Source of the DNA: Streptomyces melanogenes
GTDB taxonomy: Bacteria > Actinomycetota > Actinomycetes > Streptomycetales > Streptomycetaceae
Reading direction: 5' to 3'
Assembly: GCF_014649795.1 (NCBI RefSeq)
Contig: NZ_BMTS01000013.1
Span: 205,606 to 269,605, forward strand
DNA length: 64,000 nt
The translations under genes and the position numbers were made by a program. Shown here one piece after another: positions 7,547 to 16,823 of this stretch (position 1 is the stretch's first letter; each line of letters opens with the position of its first letter). The notes beneath the pieces are model-generated. The model was not told the DNA's origin and did not search any database. It saw nothing but the letters and a program-made list of their open reading frames with translations.

Positions 7547-8715
7547 CGGCCGTCCGGCCGGAGCACGAGTTCGACCCGCTGACGGACCCCCTCCCGGCGG
7601 GTGGTCACGGGTCGCCTTGGTTCAGGGCGGACAACATCGCGCAGGACGGGGCCCAGTACGAGGTCCAGGCCGAGCCCCAGGTCGCGGCTCAGCCACAGGC
7701 TCAGGTGCCGGGCGACGGCTACGCGCGCGTGGCGGAAGCGGCGGCCGCGCCCCCGCAGGAGTGGTACGCGGAGCCCGCCGCCGACCCGGACCCCGTCCCC
7801 GTGCCTCCGGTCGAGCCCGAGCCCGACTTCGTCCCGTACGACGACTCGACCATGGCGCTCACGCGAATAGCCGAGCCGCCCACGCCCCCCACCGGCGGCC
7901 GGGCCGAGCGCCGCCGGGCCGCCAAGGCGCGCGGACACCGGGCCTCCTCCGGATCCGCATCCGCGGCCGCGCCCGCCGAGCCCGTGGCGAGCGGCCGTCC
8001 GCCCACCCGCGCCGAGGCGCGCCGCGCGGCCAAGGCGCGCAAGGACAGCCCGGCCGTGGTGGCCAGCCGGATCGTCGGCGAACTGTTCATCACGCTCGGC
8101 GTGGTGATGCTCCTGTTCGTCACGTACCAGCTGTGGTGGACCAACATCCGCGCCCATCAGCAGGCGGGCAGCGAGGCGAAGAAGATCACGCACGACTGGG
8201 CCAGCGGCAAGCAGGCCCCCGGCGCCTTCGAGCCCGGCAAGGGCTTCGCCATCATGCACATCCCCAAGCTGGACGTGGTCGTCCCCGTCGCCGAGGGCAC
8301 CAGCAAGCACAAGGTCCTCGACAAGGGCATGGTCGGCCACTACGGCCAGGGCAGTCTGAAGACCGCGATGCCGGGCGACAAGAGCGGCAACTTCGCGGTC
8401 GCCGGGCACCGCAACACGCACGGCGAGCCCTTCCGGTACATCAACCGGCTCAAGCCGGGCGATCTGGTGATCGTGGAGACCCAGCAGGCGTACTACACGT
8501 ACGCGATCACCGGCATGCTCCCGTCGACCAGCCCCAAGAACGTCTCGGTGCTCAAGCCGATCCCGGTCGGCTCGGGGTTCACCCGGCCGGGCCGCTATCT
8601 GACGCTGACGACCTGCACCCCCGAATTCACGAGTACGTACCGAATGATCGTGTGGGGCAAGATGGTCGACGAACGACCGCGCAGCAAGGGCATGCCCGAC
8701 GCGCTCGCCGGCTGA
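7543..8715 (+). CDS. Class E sortase with long cytoplasmic N-terminal region (second of three)
   Basis: A 390-residue sortase. The GTG at 7543 overlaps the amidotransferase stop (GTGA). The first ~170 residues are Pro/Ala/Glu-rich and carry two near-identical basic patches (RAERRRAAKAR ~120-130 and RAEARRAAKAR ~156-166), absent from the other two sortases. A transmembrane helix (~177-197) and the sortase domain follow, with His289 (VAGHRNTHG), Cys358 (YLTLTTC) and Arg367 (YRMIVWG). The N-terminal extension is predicted cytoplasmic and might bind a partner or nucleic acid (inference). Substrates are presumably LAXTG-type surface proteins encoded elsewhere. Confidence 0.92.
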   Translation: MTAVRPEHEFDPLTDPLPAGGHGSPWFRADNIAQDGAQYEVQAEPQVAAQPQAQVPGDGYARVAEAAAAPPQEWYAEPAADPDPVPVPPVEPEPDFVPYDDSTMALTRIAEPPTPPTGGRAERRRAAKARGHRASSGSASAAAPAEPVASGRPPTRAEARRAAKARKDSPAVVASRIVGELFITLGVVMLLFVTYQLWWTNIRAHQQAGSEAKKITHDWASGKQAPGAFEPGKGFAIMHIPKLDVVVPVAEGTSKHKVLDKGMVGHYGQGSLKTAMPGDKSGNFAVAGHRNTHGEPFRYINRLKPGDLVIVETQQAYYTYAITGMLPSTSPKNVSVLKPIPVGSGFTRPGRYLTLTTCTPEFTSTYRMIVWGKMVDERPRSKGMPDALAG

Positions 8716-8735
8716 CGGAACGACAGACAGGTGCG

Positions 8736-9470
8736 GTGGAGTTGAGGACCGAGCACGACGAGCAGCAGACCGAGGCCCCCGTCCCGCCGCGACCGCGCCG
8801 TCGCGGTGTGGTCGCCGGGGTCGTCAGCGTCATCGGTGAGCTGCTGATCACGGCCGGGCTGGTGCTCGGTCTCTTCGTCGTCTACTCGCTGTGGTGGACC
8901 AACGTCATAGCGGACCGCGAGGCGGCCAAGGAGGGCAAGAACGTCCGCCGCGACTGGGCGAACAGCGGCCCCGGCGCCCTCGACACCAAGGGCGGCATCG
9001 GCTTCCTGCACGTCCCCGCCATGAGGAACGGCGAGGTGCTGGTCAAGAAGGGCACCGACACCAAGGTGCTCAACGGCGGCGTCGCGGGCTACTACACCGA
9101 TCCGCTGAAGGCGGTCCTGCCCGCGAGCGGCACCAACGGCAACTTCACGCTGGCGGCGCACCGCGACGGCCACGGAGCGAAGTTCCACAACATCGACAAG
9201 ATAAGGACCGGCGATCCGATCGTCTTCGAGACGAAGGACACCTGGTACGTCTACAAGACGTTCGCGGAGCTCAAGGAGACGTCGAAGTACAACGTCGACG
9301 TCCTGCAGCCGGTGCCGAAGGAGTCGGGCGCAAAGAAGCCGGGCCACTACATCACGCTGACGACGTGCACGCCCGTCTACACCTCCGACTACCGCTACAT
9401 CGTGTGGGGCGAGCTGGTCCGCACCCAGAAGGTCGACGAGAAGCGCACCAAGCCCGTGGAGCTGCGCTAG
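8736..9470 (+). CDS. Class E sortase (third of three)
   Basis: A 244-residue sortase with a transmembrane helix at ~31-52 and catalytic residues His142, Cys211 (YITLTTC) and Arg220 (YRYIVWG). The His segment reads LAAHRDGHG rather than the AGHR of its two neighbours, and the loop after it differs, so substrate choice may differ. The start is uncertain: GTG at 8736 has only a weak AGG upstream, and TTG at 8742 is also in frame. It is separated by 20 bases from the previous sortase gene, and a bidirectional hairpin at 9539-9574 ends the operon. Confidence 0.9.
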   Translation: MELRTEHDEQQTEAPVPPRPRRRGVVAGVVSVIGELLITAGLVLGLFVVYSLWWTNVIADREAAKEGKNVRRDWANSGPGALDTKGGIGFLHVPAMRNGEVLVKKGTDTKVLNGGVAGYYTDPLKAVLPASGTNGNFTLAAHRDGHGAKFHNIDKIRTGDPIVFETKDTWYVYKTFAELKETSKYNVDVLQPVPKESGAKKPGHYITLTTCTPVYTSDYRYIVWGELVRTQKVDEKRTKPVELR

Positions 9471-9538
9471 CGCCCCTGTCCGGCTTCCGCGGACGCGGCT
9501 GTACGTACGTAGTCTGCGGAGACGGCGTACGTACGGGA

Positions 9539-9574
9539 AAAGCCCCGGCCCCCTGTGAAGGGGACCGGGGCTTT
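9539..9574. terminator. Bidirectional terminator between sortase operon and pknB
   Basis: 16-base arms (9539-9554 and 9559-9574) with one mismatch and a GTGA loop. The stem starts AAAGCCCCGG and ends CCGGGGCTTT, giving A/T-tailed ends on both strands. It lies between a + strand operon and the converging pknB. Confidence 0.88.
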
Positions 9575-9591
9575 GCGCTGTGCGTCTGCGG

Positions 9592-11595
9592 TCAGCCGCC
9601 GGACGGGCCGCCGAACGGGAAGTTCCCGCCGCCGTCCTGGCCGCCCTGCCCGCCGCCGCCGATCGTCGTCAGGACGATCGCCGTGGTGGCCGGGTCGGAC
9701 GGGGTGTTGGCCGGCGGGGTCTGCGAGGTGACCCGGGCCTTCTCGTCGCTGGAGCTGCCCGGCGCGAACTGGATGTTGCTGAATCCGGCCGCGTTGAGCT
9801 TCTCGGTGGCCTGCTTGACGGTCATCCCGAACACGCTGGGCACGGGGACCTGCGCGGGCGTCTGCGGGCCCTTGGAGACCTTCAGGACGATCTGCACGTC
9901 CTTGGTCTGGTTGGTGTTGCCCTTGGGCGACTGGTCGACGACCTGGCCCGCGGGCTTGTCCGAGTCGACGTCCTGGCGGGACACGTTGGCGTACCCGAGC
10001 GTGTTGAGCTGCTGCACCGCCGCGTTGTAGTCCGTGCCCGTGACGTCGGGGAGCTTGGACGTCTTCTTCTTGGCGATGGTGAGCGTGACCTCGGAGCCCT
10101 TTTCGACCTGGTCGCCGCCCTTGGGGCTCTGGCTGACGACCGTGCCCTCCTCCTGCTCGGACTCGACGCTGGTCGTCTTGACGGTGAAGCCCTTGTCCTG
10201 GAGGAGCTGGGTCGCGTTGTCCTTCTTCTTCTCCGTGACGTCCGGGACCTCGACCTTGGGCGCGCCCGCCGAGACGACGACCGTGACGGCCTCGCCCTTG
10301 TTCAGCTTGCCGCTGGTCGGGCTCTGGCTGCAGACGTTGCCCTTGGGCTGGTCGGCGCAGGGCTCGGTCTTGGACACGGTCAGTTTGAGGCCGACGTTCG
10401 CCGTCAGGGTCTCGGCGGACTTCTGGGTCTCGCCGACCAGCTGCGGCACCGGCACCTGGCCGCTGTCGCCGCCCCCGCCGAAGACCGACTTGCCGATCAG
10501 GATGGCGCCGACGAGCACCAGCACACCGGCGAGGACCAGCAGGATCGTCGAGGTGTGCGACTTCTTCTGGCGGCGGCGGTCGGGGCGGTCGTCGTAGCCG
10601 TAGCCGTCGTCCGGGTTGACCGGGGGCAGCATGGACGTCTGGCCCGCCGCGTCCGTGGGGCGCAGCGCGGTCGTCGGCTGGTCCTGGGGGCCCGAGGTGT
10701 AGGCGTCGTAGCCGCCGTAGCCGACCGCGCCCATGGCGGCGGTCGCGGCGACCGGCTGGCCGTCGAGGCAGGCCTCGATGTCGGCGCGCATCTCGTCGGC
10801 CGACTGGTAGCGGTAGTCCGGGTCCTTGACCAGCGCCTTCAGGACGATGGCGTCCATCTCGGGCGTGATCTCGGGGTCGAAGTTGCTCGGCGGCTGCGGC
10901 TCTTCCCGTACGTGCTGGTAGGCGACCGCGACCGGCGAGTCGCCGACGAACGGCGGTCGGACGGTCAGCAGCTCGTAGAGGAGGCAGCCCGTCGAATACA
11001 GGTCGGAGCGGGCGTCGACCTGCTCGCCCTTGGCCTGCTCCGGGGAGAGGTACTGGGCGGTGCCGATGACGGCGGCGGTCTGCGTCATCGTCATGCCGGA
11101 GTCGCCCATGGCCCGCGCGATGCCGAAGTCCATGACCTTGACCTGGCCGGTGCGCGTCAGCATGACGTTCGCCGGCTTGATGTCGCGGTGGACGATGCCG
11201 GCGCGGTGGGAGTACTCCAGGGCCTGGAGGATGCCGACCGTCATCTCCAGCGTGCGCTCGGGCAGCAGCTTGCGCCCGGAGTGAAGCAGCTCACGCAGGG
11301 TGGACCCGTCGACGTACTCCATCACGATGTACGGGATGGAGACCTGGTCGACGTAGTCCTCGCCGGTGTCGTAGACCGCGACGATCGCCGGGTGGTTGAG
11401 CGAGGCGGCGGACTGGGCCTCACGGCGGAACCGGGCCTGGAAGGACGGGTCGCGGGCGAGGTCGGCCCGCAGCGTCTTCACGGCGACGGTGCGGCCGAGC
11501 CGGGTGTCGTGCGCGAGGTAGACCTCCGCCATGCCACCACGGCCGAGCACCTGGCCCAGCTCGTACCGGCCGCCGAGGCGACGCGGCTCTTCCAT
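9592..11595 (-). CDS. pknB: Serine/threonine protein kinase PknB with four PASTA domains
   Basis: A 667-residue transmembrane receptor kinase that senses peptidoglycan fragments or lipid II through PASTA repeats and controls cell-wall growth. Kinase domain ~11-275: glycine loop GRGGMAEVYLAHD, Lys40, catalytic HRDIKPAN (Asp138), DFG at 156-158, GTAQYLSPEQ. A juxtamembrane region leads to one helix (~348-367), and four PASTA repeats occupy ~381-640 outside the cell before a Gly-rich tail. It is the last gene of the fhaA-fhaB-pstP-rodA-pbpA-pknB operon, but a 189-base gap holding two parS sites separates it from pbpA, so it may also have its own promoter. PknA, present in mycobacteria, is absent here. 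Confidence 0.96.
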   Translation of the reverse strand: MEEPRRLGGRYELGQVLGRGGMAEVYLAHDTRLGRTVAVKTLRADLARDPSFQARFRREAQSAASLNHPAIVAVYDTGEDYVDQVSIPYIVMEYVDGSTLRELLHSGRKLLPERTLEMTVGILQALEYSHRAGIVHRDIKPANVMLTRTGQVKVMDFGIARAMGDSGMTMTQTAAVIGTAQYLSPEQAKGEQVDARSDLYSTGCLLYELLTVRPPFVGDSPVAVAYQHVREEPQPPSNFDPEITPEMDAIVLKALVKDPDYRYQSADEMRADIEACLDGQPVAATAAMGAVGYGGYDAYTSGPQDQPTTALRPTDAAGQTSMLPPVNPDDGYGYDDRPDRRRQKKSHTSTILLVLAGVLVLVGAILIGKSVFGGGGDSGQVPVPQLVGETQKSAETLTANVGLKLTVSKTEPCADQPKGNVCSQSPTSGKLNKGEAVTVVVSAGAPKVEVPDVTEKKKDNATQLLQDKGFTVKTTSVESEQEEGTVVSQSPKGGDQVEKGSEVTLTIAKKKTSKLPDVTGTDYNAAVQQLNTLGYANVSRQDVDSDKPAGQVVDQSPKGNTNQTKDVQIVLKVSKGPQTPAQVPVPSVFGMTVKQATEKLNAAGFSNIQFAPGSSSDEKARVTSQTPPANTPSDPATTAIVLTTIGGGGQGGQDGGGNFPFGGPSGG

Positions 11596-11740
11596 AACGT
11601 TCCAGCCCTCTCCGTCAGTCCCGACCGCACCCGTGTGTGTGGTCCGGCGGTGTGCTGTTCGCGCATACGCTACCGGGCACCGGAAGCGGATCAGTCCGTG
11701 ACCGTCAGCTGATACCGGACCGGTACAGGGCGCGAGAGAC

Positions 11741-11754
11741 GTTTCACGTGAAAC
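11741..11754. promoter_or_regulatory. parS site 1 (ParB binding)
   Basis: GTTTCACGTGAAAC, a perfect 14-bp palindrome equal to the core of the streptomycete parS consensus. It lies between pbpA and pknB. Confidence 0.93.
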
Positions 11755-11761
11755 GAGGACC

Positions 11762-11775
11762 GTTTCACGTGAAAC
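11762..11775. promoter_or_regulatory. parS site 2 (ParB binding)
   Basis: A second perfect GTTTCACGTGAAAC, 21 bp (two helical turns) from site 1, ending 10 bases before the pbpA stop codon. Confidence 0.93.
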
Positions 11776-11784
11776 GTCCCGGGG

Positions 11785-13239
11785 TCACTTCTTGAGCACT
11801 GCCTTCATCACAGCCTTGGCGATCGGGGCGGCCAGACCGCCACCGGTGATGTCGTCGCGGTTGGCGTCGCCGTCCTCGACGACCACGGCGACCGCGACCG
11901 GGGAGCCCTGGTCGGTCTTGGCGTACGAGATGAACCAGGCGTACGGCTTCTCGCTGTTGTTGAGGCCGTGCTGGGCGGTACCGGTCTTGCCGCCGACGGT
12001 GACGCCGTCGATGGCGCCCTTCTTGCCCGTGCCGTCGGTGACGACGTTCTCCATCAGCGCCTGGACCTTCTGGGCGTTGGCCGCCGACAGCGGCTGGCTC
12101 ATCTTCTCCGGCTGGGTCTTGGAGAGGACGTCGAGGTTGGGCGCCTGCAGCTGGTCGACCATGTACGGCTTCATCAGCTTGCCGTCGTTGGCGACGGCGG
12201 CGGCGACCATGGCCATCTGGAGCGGGGTGGCGCGGTTGGAGGCCTGGCCGATGCCGGCCATCGCGTTCTGCGGCCGGTTGTCCTTGGGGTAGACGCTGGC
12301 GTCGGCGCGGACCGGGGTGAAGACCTCGTCGTTGAAGCCGAACTTGTTGGCTTCCTTGATCATCTTCTCGTTGCCGAGGTCATCGCTGATCTTGCCGAAG
12401 ACGGTGTTGCAGGACCACTGGAGCGCCACCTTGAGGTTGGCGTTCTCGCAGGGGATGCTCCCCTCGTTCTTCAGCGGGGTCGTGGACTGCGGCAGCGTGT
12501 ACGGCAGCGGCGAGCGGGTCGGCTCGTCGATGCTGGAGTACAGCCCGTTCTCCAGCGCCGCCGAGGCGGTGACCACCTTGAACGTGGAGCCGGGCGGGTA
12601 GGTCTCGCGCAGCGCCCGGTTCAGCATCGGCTTGTCCTTGTCCTGCAGGAGCTTCTGCCGGGCGTCGGAGTCGGCCTTGGTGTTGCCCGCGAAGACCGAC
12701 GGGTCGTACGACGGCGTCGAGGCCAGCGCGAGGATCGCGCCGGTGCGCGGGTCGATCGCGGCGACCGCGCCCTTCTTGTCGCCGAGCCCCTCGAAGGCGG
12801 CCTTCTGGGCTGCGCTGTTGAGGGTGGTGACGACGTTGCCGCCCTGCTTCTTCTCACCCGTGAACATCGACAGGGTGCGGTCGAAGAAGAGCCGGTCGTC
12901 GTTGCCGGAGAGGATCTTGTCCTCGATGTTCTCCAGCTGCGAGGAGTCGAAGGCCTGCGAGTTGTAGCCGGTCACCGGCGACCACAGGGTGCCGTTGTTC
13001 CAGGTCCGCTTGAACTTGTAGTCGCTGCCCGAGGTCTCCTTGGAGGCGGTCATCGGCTGGCCGTCGGCCGTGATGATGTTGCCGCGCTCATGGGCGAACC
13101 GCTCGATCTGGACCCGGCGGTTGTACTTGTGCGCGTTCAGCTCGTCGGCGCGCACGTACTGGAGCCAGTTGTCGCGGATCATCAGGGCCATGATCAGCAG
13201 CCCGCAGAAGATCGCGATCCGTCGCAGGGGCTTGTTCAC
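11785..13239 (-). CDS. pbpA: Penicillin-binding protein, class B transpeptidase
   Basis: A 484-residue D,D-transpeptidase that crosslinks peptidoglycan, expected to work with the RodA-type polymerase encoded just upstream. The N-terminal membrane anchor (IAIFCGLLIMALMI) and a short pedestal are followed by the penicillin-binding domain with Ser218-x-x-Lys221 (PPGSTFK), SCN at 276-278 and KTG at 418-420 (VGGKTGTAQ). The length is typical for the PbpA group rather than for FtsI. The GTG start overlaps the rodA stop by 4 bases, indicating translational coupling. Resembles mycobacterial PbpA in operon context. Confidence 0.95.
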   Translation of the reverse strand: MNKPLRRIAIFCGLLIMALMIRDNWLQYVRADELNAHKYNRRVQIERFAHERGNIITADGQPMTASKETSGSDYKFKRTWNNGTLWSPVTGYNSQAFDSSQLENIEDKILSGNDDRLFFDRTLSMFTGEKKQGGNVVTTLNSAAQKAAFEGLGDKKGAVAAIDPRTGAILALASTPSYDPSVFAGNTKADSDARQKLLQDKDKPMLNRALRETYPPGSTFKVVTASAALENGLYSSIDEPTRSPLPYTLPQSTTPLKNEGSIPCENANLKVALQWSCNTVFGKISDDLGNEKMIKEANKFGFNDEVFTPVRADASVYPKDNRPQNAMAGIGQASNRATPLQMAMVAAAVANDGKLMKPYMVDQLQAPNLDVLSKTQPEKMSQPLSAANAQKVQALMENVVTDGTGKKGAIDGVTVGGKTGTAQHGLNNSEKPYAWFISYAKTDQGSPVAVAVVVEDGDANRDDITGGGLAAPIAKAVMKAVLKK

Positions 13240-14657
13240 GGTCGGACCACCTGGGTCATCTCGGCGTCGGGGGACGGGGCAGGGGCGGGCGCCGGGCGGC
13301 GCGCGGTGTCGCTGATCCGGATGAGGATGCCGATCAGCGCCCAGTTGGCGATGACGGAGGATCCGCCCTGCGCGAGGAACGGCATGGTCATACCGGTCAG
13401 CGGGATCAGCCCCATGACACCGCCGGCGACCACGAAGACCTGGAGCGCGAAGGCGCCCGAGAGGCCGATGGCCAGCAGCTTGCCGAACGGGTCGCGGGCG
13501 GCGAGCGCGGTGCGCACGCCCCGCTCCACGATCAAGCCGTAGATCAGCAGGATCGCCATCATCCCGGCCAGGCCCAGCTCCTCGCCGACGGTGGAGAGGA
13601 TGAAGTCGGCGTTGGCGGCGAAGCCGATCAGGTCGGAGTTGCCCTGGCCCAGGCCCGTGCCCAGCGTGCCGCCCGAGCCGAACGACATGATCGCCTGGCC
13701 GATCTGCTCACAGGCGCCGGTCTTGTCCGTCTTGTAGCAGGCGAAGGGGTCCAGCCAGGCGTTCACTCGGGACTGGACGTGCGGCTCGAAGGACGCCACG
13801 GCGACCGCGCCGGCCGCCGACATCAGCAGACCGAAGACGATCCAGCTGGTGCGCTCGGTGGCCACGTACAGCATCACGACGAACAGGCCGAAGAACAGCA
13901 GCGAGGTGCCGAGGTCGGTCTCGAAGACCAGGATCAGGATCGAGATGCCCCAGACCACGAGGATCGGACCGAGGTCGCGGCCGCGCGGCAGGTACAGGCC
14001 CATGAAGCGGCGGCTGGCGAGCGCCAGCGCGTCCCGCTTGACCATCAGGTAGCCGGAGAAGAACACCGCGATGATGATCTTCGCGAACTCGCCGGGCTGG
14101 ATCGTGCCCAGACCGGGGATGGAGATCCAGATCTTCGCGCCGTTCACCGCCGGGAAGAACATCGGCAGGATCAGCAGGAACAGGGCCGCCGCCATCGAGA
14201 TGTACGTGTAGCGCTGCAGGATGCGGTGGTCCTTGAGGAGCATCAGCACCGCGATGAACAGCGCGATCCCCAGCGCCGTGTACAGCAGCTGCTTGGGGGC
14301 GTCCGGGTGGAACGCGCCGAACAGCCCCTTGGCCCGCTGGATCAGCCGCGGCGACTGGTCGAGGCGCCAGATCAGCACCAGGCCGAGGCCGTTGAGCAGC
14401 GTCGCCAGCGGCAGCAGCAGCGGGTCGGCGTACGGGGCGAACTTGCGCACCACGAGGTGGCTGACGCCGGCGAGCAGCCCGAGGCCCAGACCGTAACCGA
14501 GCATGCCGGACGGCAGTTTGTCGGTCATGGCCAGGCCCACGTTGGCGTACGCGAACACCGGGATGGCGACGGCGAAGACGAGCAGCGCGAGCTCGGTGTT
14601 GCGACGGCTCGGTGCGTCGATCGCGCCGATGGTGGTCGTGTTGGTGACAACGCTCAT
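13236..14657 (-). CDS. rodA: FtsW/RodA/SpoVE family peptidoglycan glycosyltransferase
   Basis: A 473-residue SEDS protein with about ten transmembrane helices that polymerises lipid II, paired with the PbpA transpeptidase. SEDS signatures are visible: PGEFAKIIIAVFFSGYL, a long extracellular loop containing a Cys pair, SFGSGGTLGTGLGQGN, GEELGLAGM and GLIPLTGMTMPFLAQGGSS. The ATG at 14657 opens with a cytoplasmic N-terminus. It overlaps pbpA by 4 bases downstream and lies 26 bases after pstP. Whether it serves elongation or sporulation septation cannot be told from sequence; the symbol follows the actinobacterial operon convention. Confidence 0.94.
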   Translation of the reverse strand: MSVVTNTTTIGAIDAPSRRNTELALLVFAVAIPVFAYANVGLAMTDKLPSGMLGYGLGLGLLAGVSHLVVRKFAPYADPLLLPLATLLNGLGLVLIWRLDQSPRLIQRAKGLFGAFHPDAPKQLLYTALGIALFIAVLMLLKDHRILQRYTYISMAAALFLLILPMFFPAVNGAKIWISIPGLGTIQPGEFAKIIIAVFFSGYLMVKRDALALASRRFMGLYLPRGRDLGPILVVWGISILILVFETDLGTSLLFFGLFVVMLYVATERTSWIVFGLLMSAAGAVAVASFEPHVQSRVNAWLDPFACYKTDKTGACEQIGQAIMSFGSGGTLGTGLGQGNSDLIGFAANADFILSTVGEELGLAGMMAILLIYGLIVERGVRTALAARDPFGKLLAIGLSGAFALQVFVVAGGVMGLIPLTGMTMPFLAQGGSSVIANWALIGILIRISDTARRPAPAPAPSPDAEMTQVVRP

Positions 14658-14683
14658 GGTGTGGAAAGGCCCCCTACGGCTGC

Positions 14684-16147
14684 CTACTGCTTACCGCACT
14701 GCGGGACCAGCTTCTGCTCTTCCTCCGAGAGGCTGGGGCCGGGCGTGGGAGTGGCGGTGGTCTTGGTGGAGCCGGTCTTGCCGGGCGACGGCGAGGCCGT
14801 CGTACCGGTCTTCGGCGGGTTCTGGTTCTCGGCGGCGCGGCGCTGCTCGTCCTTCTTGCACGCCGACGCCTGCGCGGACAGTTCGGTGATCTTGGCCTGG
14901 GCCTTGGAGAGGCTGCTCTCCGCGATCGTCGCCTCGACCTGCTTGCGCTGGTACGGCGGCAGGTACTTGAGTTCGATCTCGGGGTGGTCGGTCTCCACCT
15001 TCGACAGCTTCACCCACGCCAGGTCCTGGCTGATGCCCTGGTAGAGCGCGACGTGCTCGTCCTTGGTGCCGACGAAGTACTGCGTCTGCGTCCAGCGGTA
15101 GCCGCCGTAAAGCCCGCCGCCGAGCACGGCGAGCGCGAGCACGATGTAGGCGGATCTCTTCAGCCACCTGCCGCGCCGCGGCTTGACGAAGTCCTCGTCC
15201 GAGTAGGCCCCGAAGGTGCCCTCGGGCGGGGCGCCGTAGCCGCTGTCCTCACCGCTGCCGGGCGGGCCGAAGCCCCCCTGCGGCGGGGTGGGGCGGCCGA
15301 GCCCCGAGGCGCGGCCCGCCGGGGTCTGCATCGCCCCGTCGTCGTTGAGCTGGAGCTGGTTCTCGGCGACCGCGCCCACGATCACCGGGATGTCGCTGAG
15401 CTGCCCGGCCAGCGTGTCGCCGGAGTCGACGTCCAGGACGTCCGCCACGATCACCGTGATGTTGTCCGGGCCGCCGCCGCGCAGCGCGAGCTGGATCAGC
15501 TCCTGCACCGTCTCCTGCGGGCCCTGGTAGCTGGCGAGGGTGTCCTCCATCGTCTGGTGGGACACCACCCCCGACAGGCCGTCGGAGCAGATCAGATAGC
15601 GGTCGCCGGCCCGCACCTCGCGGATCGACAGGTCCGGCTCGACGTGGTCGCCGCTGCCGAGCGCGCGCATCAGCAGCGAGCGCTGCGGATGCGTCGTCGC
15701 CTCCTCCTCGGTGATGCGGCCCTCGTCCACGAGCCGCTGCACCCAGGTGTGGTCCTGCGTGATCTGGGTGAGCACCCCGTCGCGCAGCAGGTACGCGCGC
15801 GAGTCGCCCACGTGCACCAGGCCCAGGCGCTGGCCTGTCCACAGCAGAGCGGTGAGCGTGGTGCCCATCCCCTCCAGCTGGGGGTCCTCCTCGACCATCA
15901 GGCGCAGCTGGTCGTTGGCGCGCTGCACCGCCGTACCGAGCGAGGTGAGGATGTCCGAGCCGGGCACGTCGTCGTCGAGCGTGACCAGGGTGGAGATCAC
16001 CTCGGAGGAGGCGACCTCACCGGCGGCCTGGCCGCCCATGCCGTCGGCGATGGCGAGGAGGCGCGGACCCGCGTAACCGGAGTCCTCGTTGCCCTCGCGG
16101 ATCATGCCCTTGTGGGATCCGGCGGCGAAGCGCAGGGAGAGACTCAT
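14684..16147 (-). CDS. pstP: PP2C-family serine/threonine phosphatase
   Basis: A 487-residue membrane-anchored metal-dependent phosphatase that reverses the neighbouring Ser/Thr kinases. The PP2C domain (~1-240) shows metal-binding motifs NEDSGYAG, LLAIADGMGGQAAGEV, VGDSRAYLLRDG, CSDGLSGVV and GGPDNITVIVADV. After a Pro/Gly-rich linker comes one transmembrane helix (SAYIVLALAVLGGGLYGGY) and a ~140-residue exterior with a Thr/Pro tail. The ATG at 16147 is preferred because GAGGTGGGT precedes it and SLSLRFAAGSHKGMIREGNE is the family N-terminus; the frame remains open to a further upstream start at 16204. It lies in the fhaA-to-pknB operon. Confidence 0.95.
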   Translation of the reverse strand: MSLSLRFAAGSHKGMIREGNEDSGYAGPRLLAIADGMGGQAAGEVASSEVISTLVTLDDDVPGSDILTSLGTAVQRANDQLRLMVEEDPQLEGMGTTLTALLWTGQRLGLVHVGDSRAYLLRDGVLTQITQDHTWVQRLVDEGRITEEEATTHPQRSLLMRALGSGDHVEPDLSIREVRAGDRYLICSDGLSGVVSHQTMEDTLASYQGPQETVQELIQLALRGGGPDNITVIVADVLDVDSGDTLAGQLSDIPVIVGAVAENQLQLNDDGAMQTPAGRASGLGRPTPPQGGFGPPGSGEDSGYGAPPEGTFGAYSDEDFVKPRRGRWLKRSAYIVLALAVLGGGLYGGYRWTQTQYFVGTKDEHVALYQGISQDLAWVKLSKVETDHPEIELKYLPPYQRKQVEATIAESSLSKAQAKITELSAQASACKKDEQRRAAENQNPPKTGTTASPSPGKTGSTKTTATPTPGPSLSEEEQKLVPQCGKQ

Positions 16148-16279
16148 ACCCACCTCGCCCGTCGGCTCGGGGTACAGCCGGTCATGTCGAGCCACACTGC
16201 CCACCCTCCGGTCGGGAGCCCGTCCCGGTCCGTCGTCCGGACCGCCGCGGCTCGCTCGCTCCGCTCGCTCATTGTCGTA

Positions 16280-16813
16280 CTACTTCCGCAGCTCGATGAC
16301 GGTCTTGCCGATGCGGATCGGCGCGCCCAGCGGAATCGGAGTCGGGGTGGTGAGCCGCGTCCGGTCCAGGTAGGTGCCGTTGGTGGAACCGAGGTCCTCG
16401 ACGATCCAGTTGCCGTCGCGGTCCGGGTAGATCCTGGCATGCCTGCTCGACGCGTAGTCGTCGTCGAGGACGATCGTCGAGTCGTGCGCCCGGCCCAGCG
16501 TGATGGTCTGGCCCTGGAGGGCGACCGTCGTGCCCGTGAGGGTGCCCTCGGACACCACCAACTTGGTGGGCGCGCCCCGGCGCTGGCGCCCGCCGGACGG
16601 GGCCTGCTGGCCGCGCTGCTGCGGCGGCGCGGCAGCGGCGGCCGCCTGGCGGCCGGTCTGCTGGCGGCCCGTGTCGCCACCCCGGCGCGAACCGCGCTGG
16701 GTGACCCGGGTGCCGAACAGGTCGCTGCGGATGACCTGGACGGCCACGATGACGAACAGCCACAGTACGGCGAGGAAACCCAACCGCATGACCGTGAGGG
16801 TCAGCTCTGACAT
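16280..16813 (-). CDS. fhaB: FHA-domain membrane protein FhaB
   Basis: A 177-residue protein with an N-terminal transmembrane helix (LGFLAVLWLFVIVAVQVI), an Arg/Gln/Ala-rich linker and a C-terminal FHA domain (~95-175) that binds phosphothreonine. FHA signatures: GR at the start of the binding loop (TLGRAHDSTIVLDDD), SSRHARI and DLGSTNGTYLD. In mycobacteria FhaB (FipA) links PknB-dependent signalling to septal and polar growth. The ATG has GGGGGCA upstream; the gene follows fhaA by 10 bases and precedes pstP by 132 bases. Confidence 0.94.
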   Translation of the reverse strand: MSELTLTVMRLGFLAVLWLFVIVAVQVIRSDLFGTRVTQRGSRRGGDTGRQQTGRQAAAAAAPPQQRGQQAPSGGRQRRGAPTKLVVSEGTLTGTTVALQGQTITLGRAHDSTIVLDDDYASSRHARIYPDRDGNWIVEDLGSTNGTYLDRTRLTTPTPIPLGAPIRIGKTVIELRK

Positions 16814-16823
16814 TGCCCCCGCT

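Noticed and set aside
9580..11712. Long plus-strand frame opposite pknB
   Set aside because: Antisense shadow of pknB: low-complexity Val/Gly/Arg/Leu-rich product, no start signal, no family motif.
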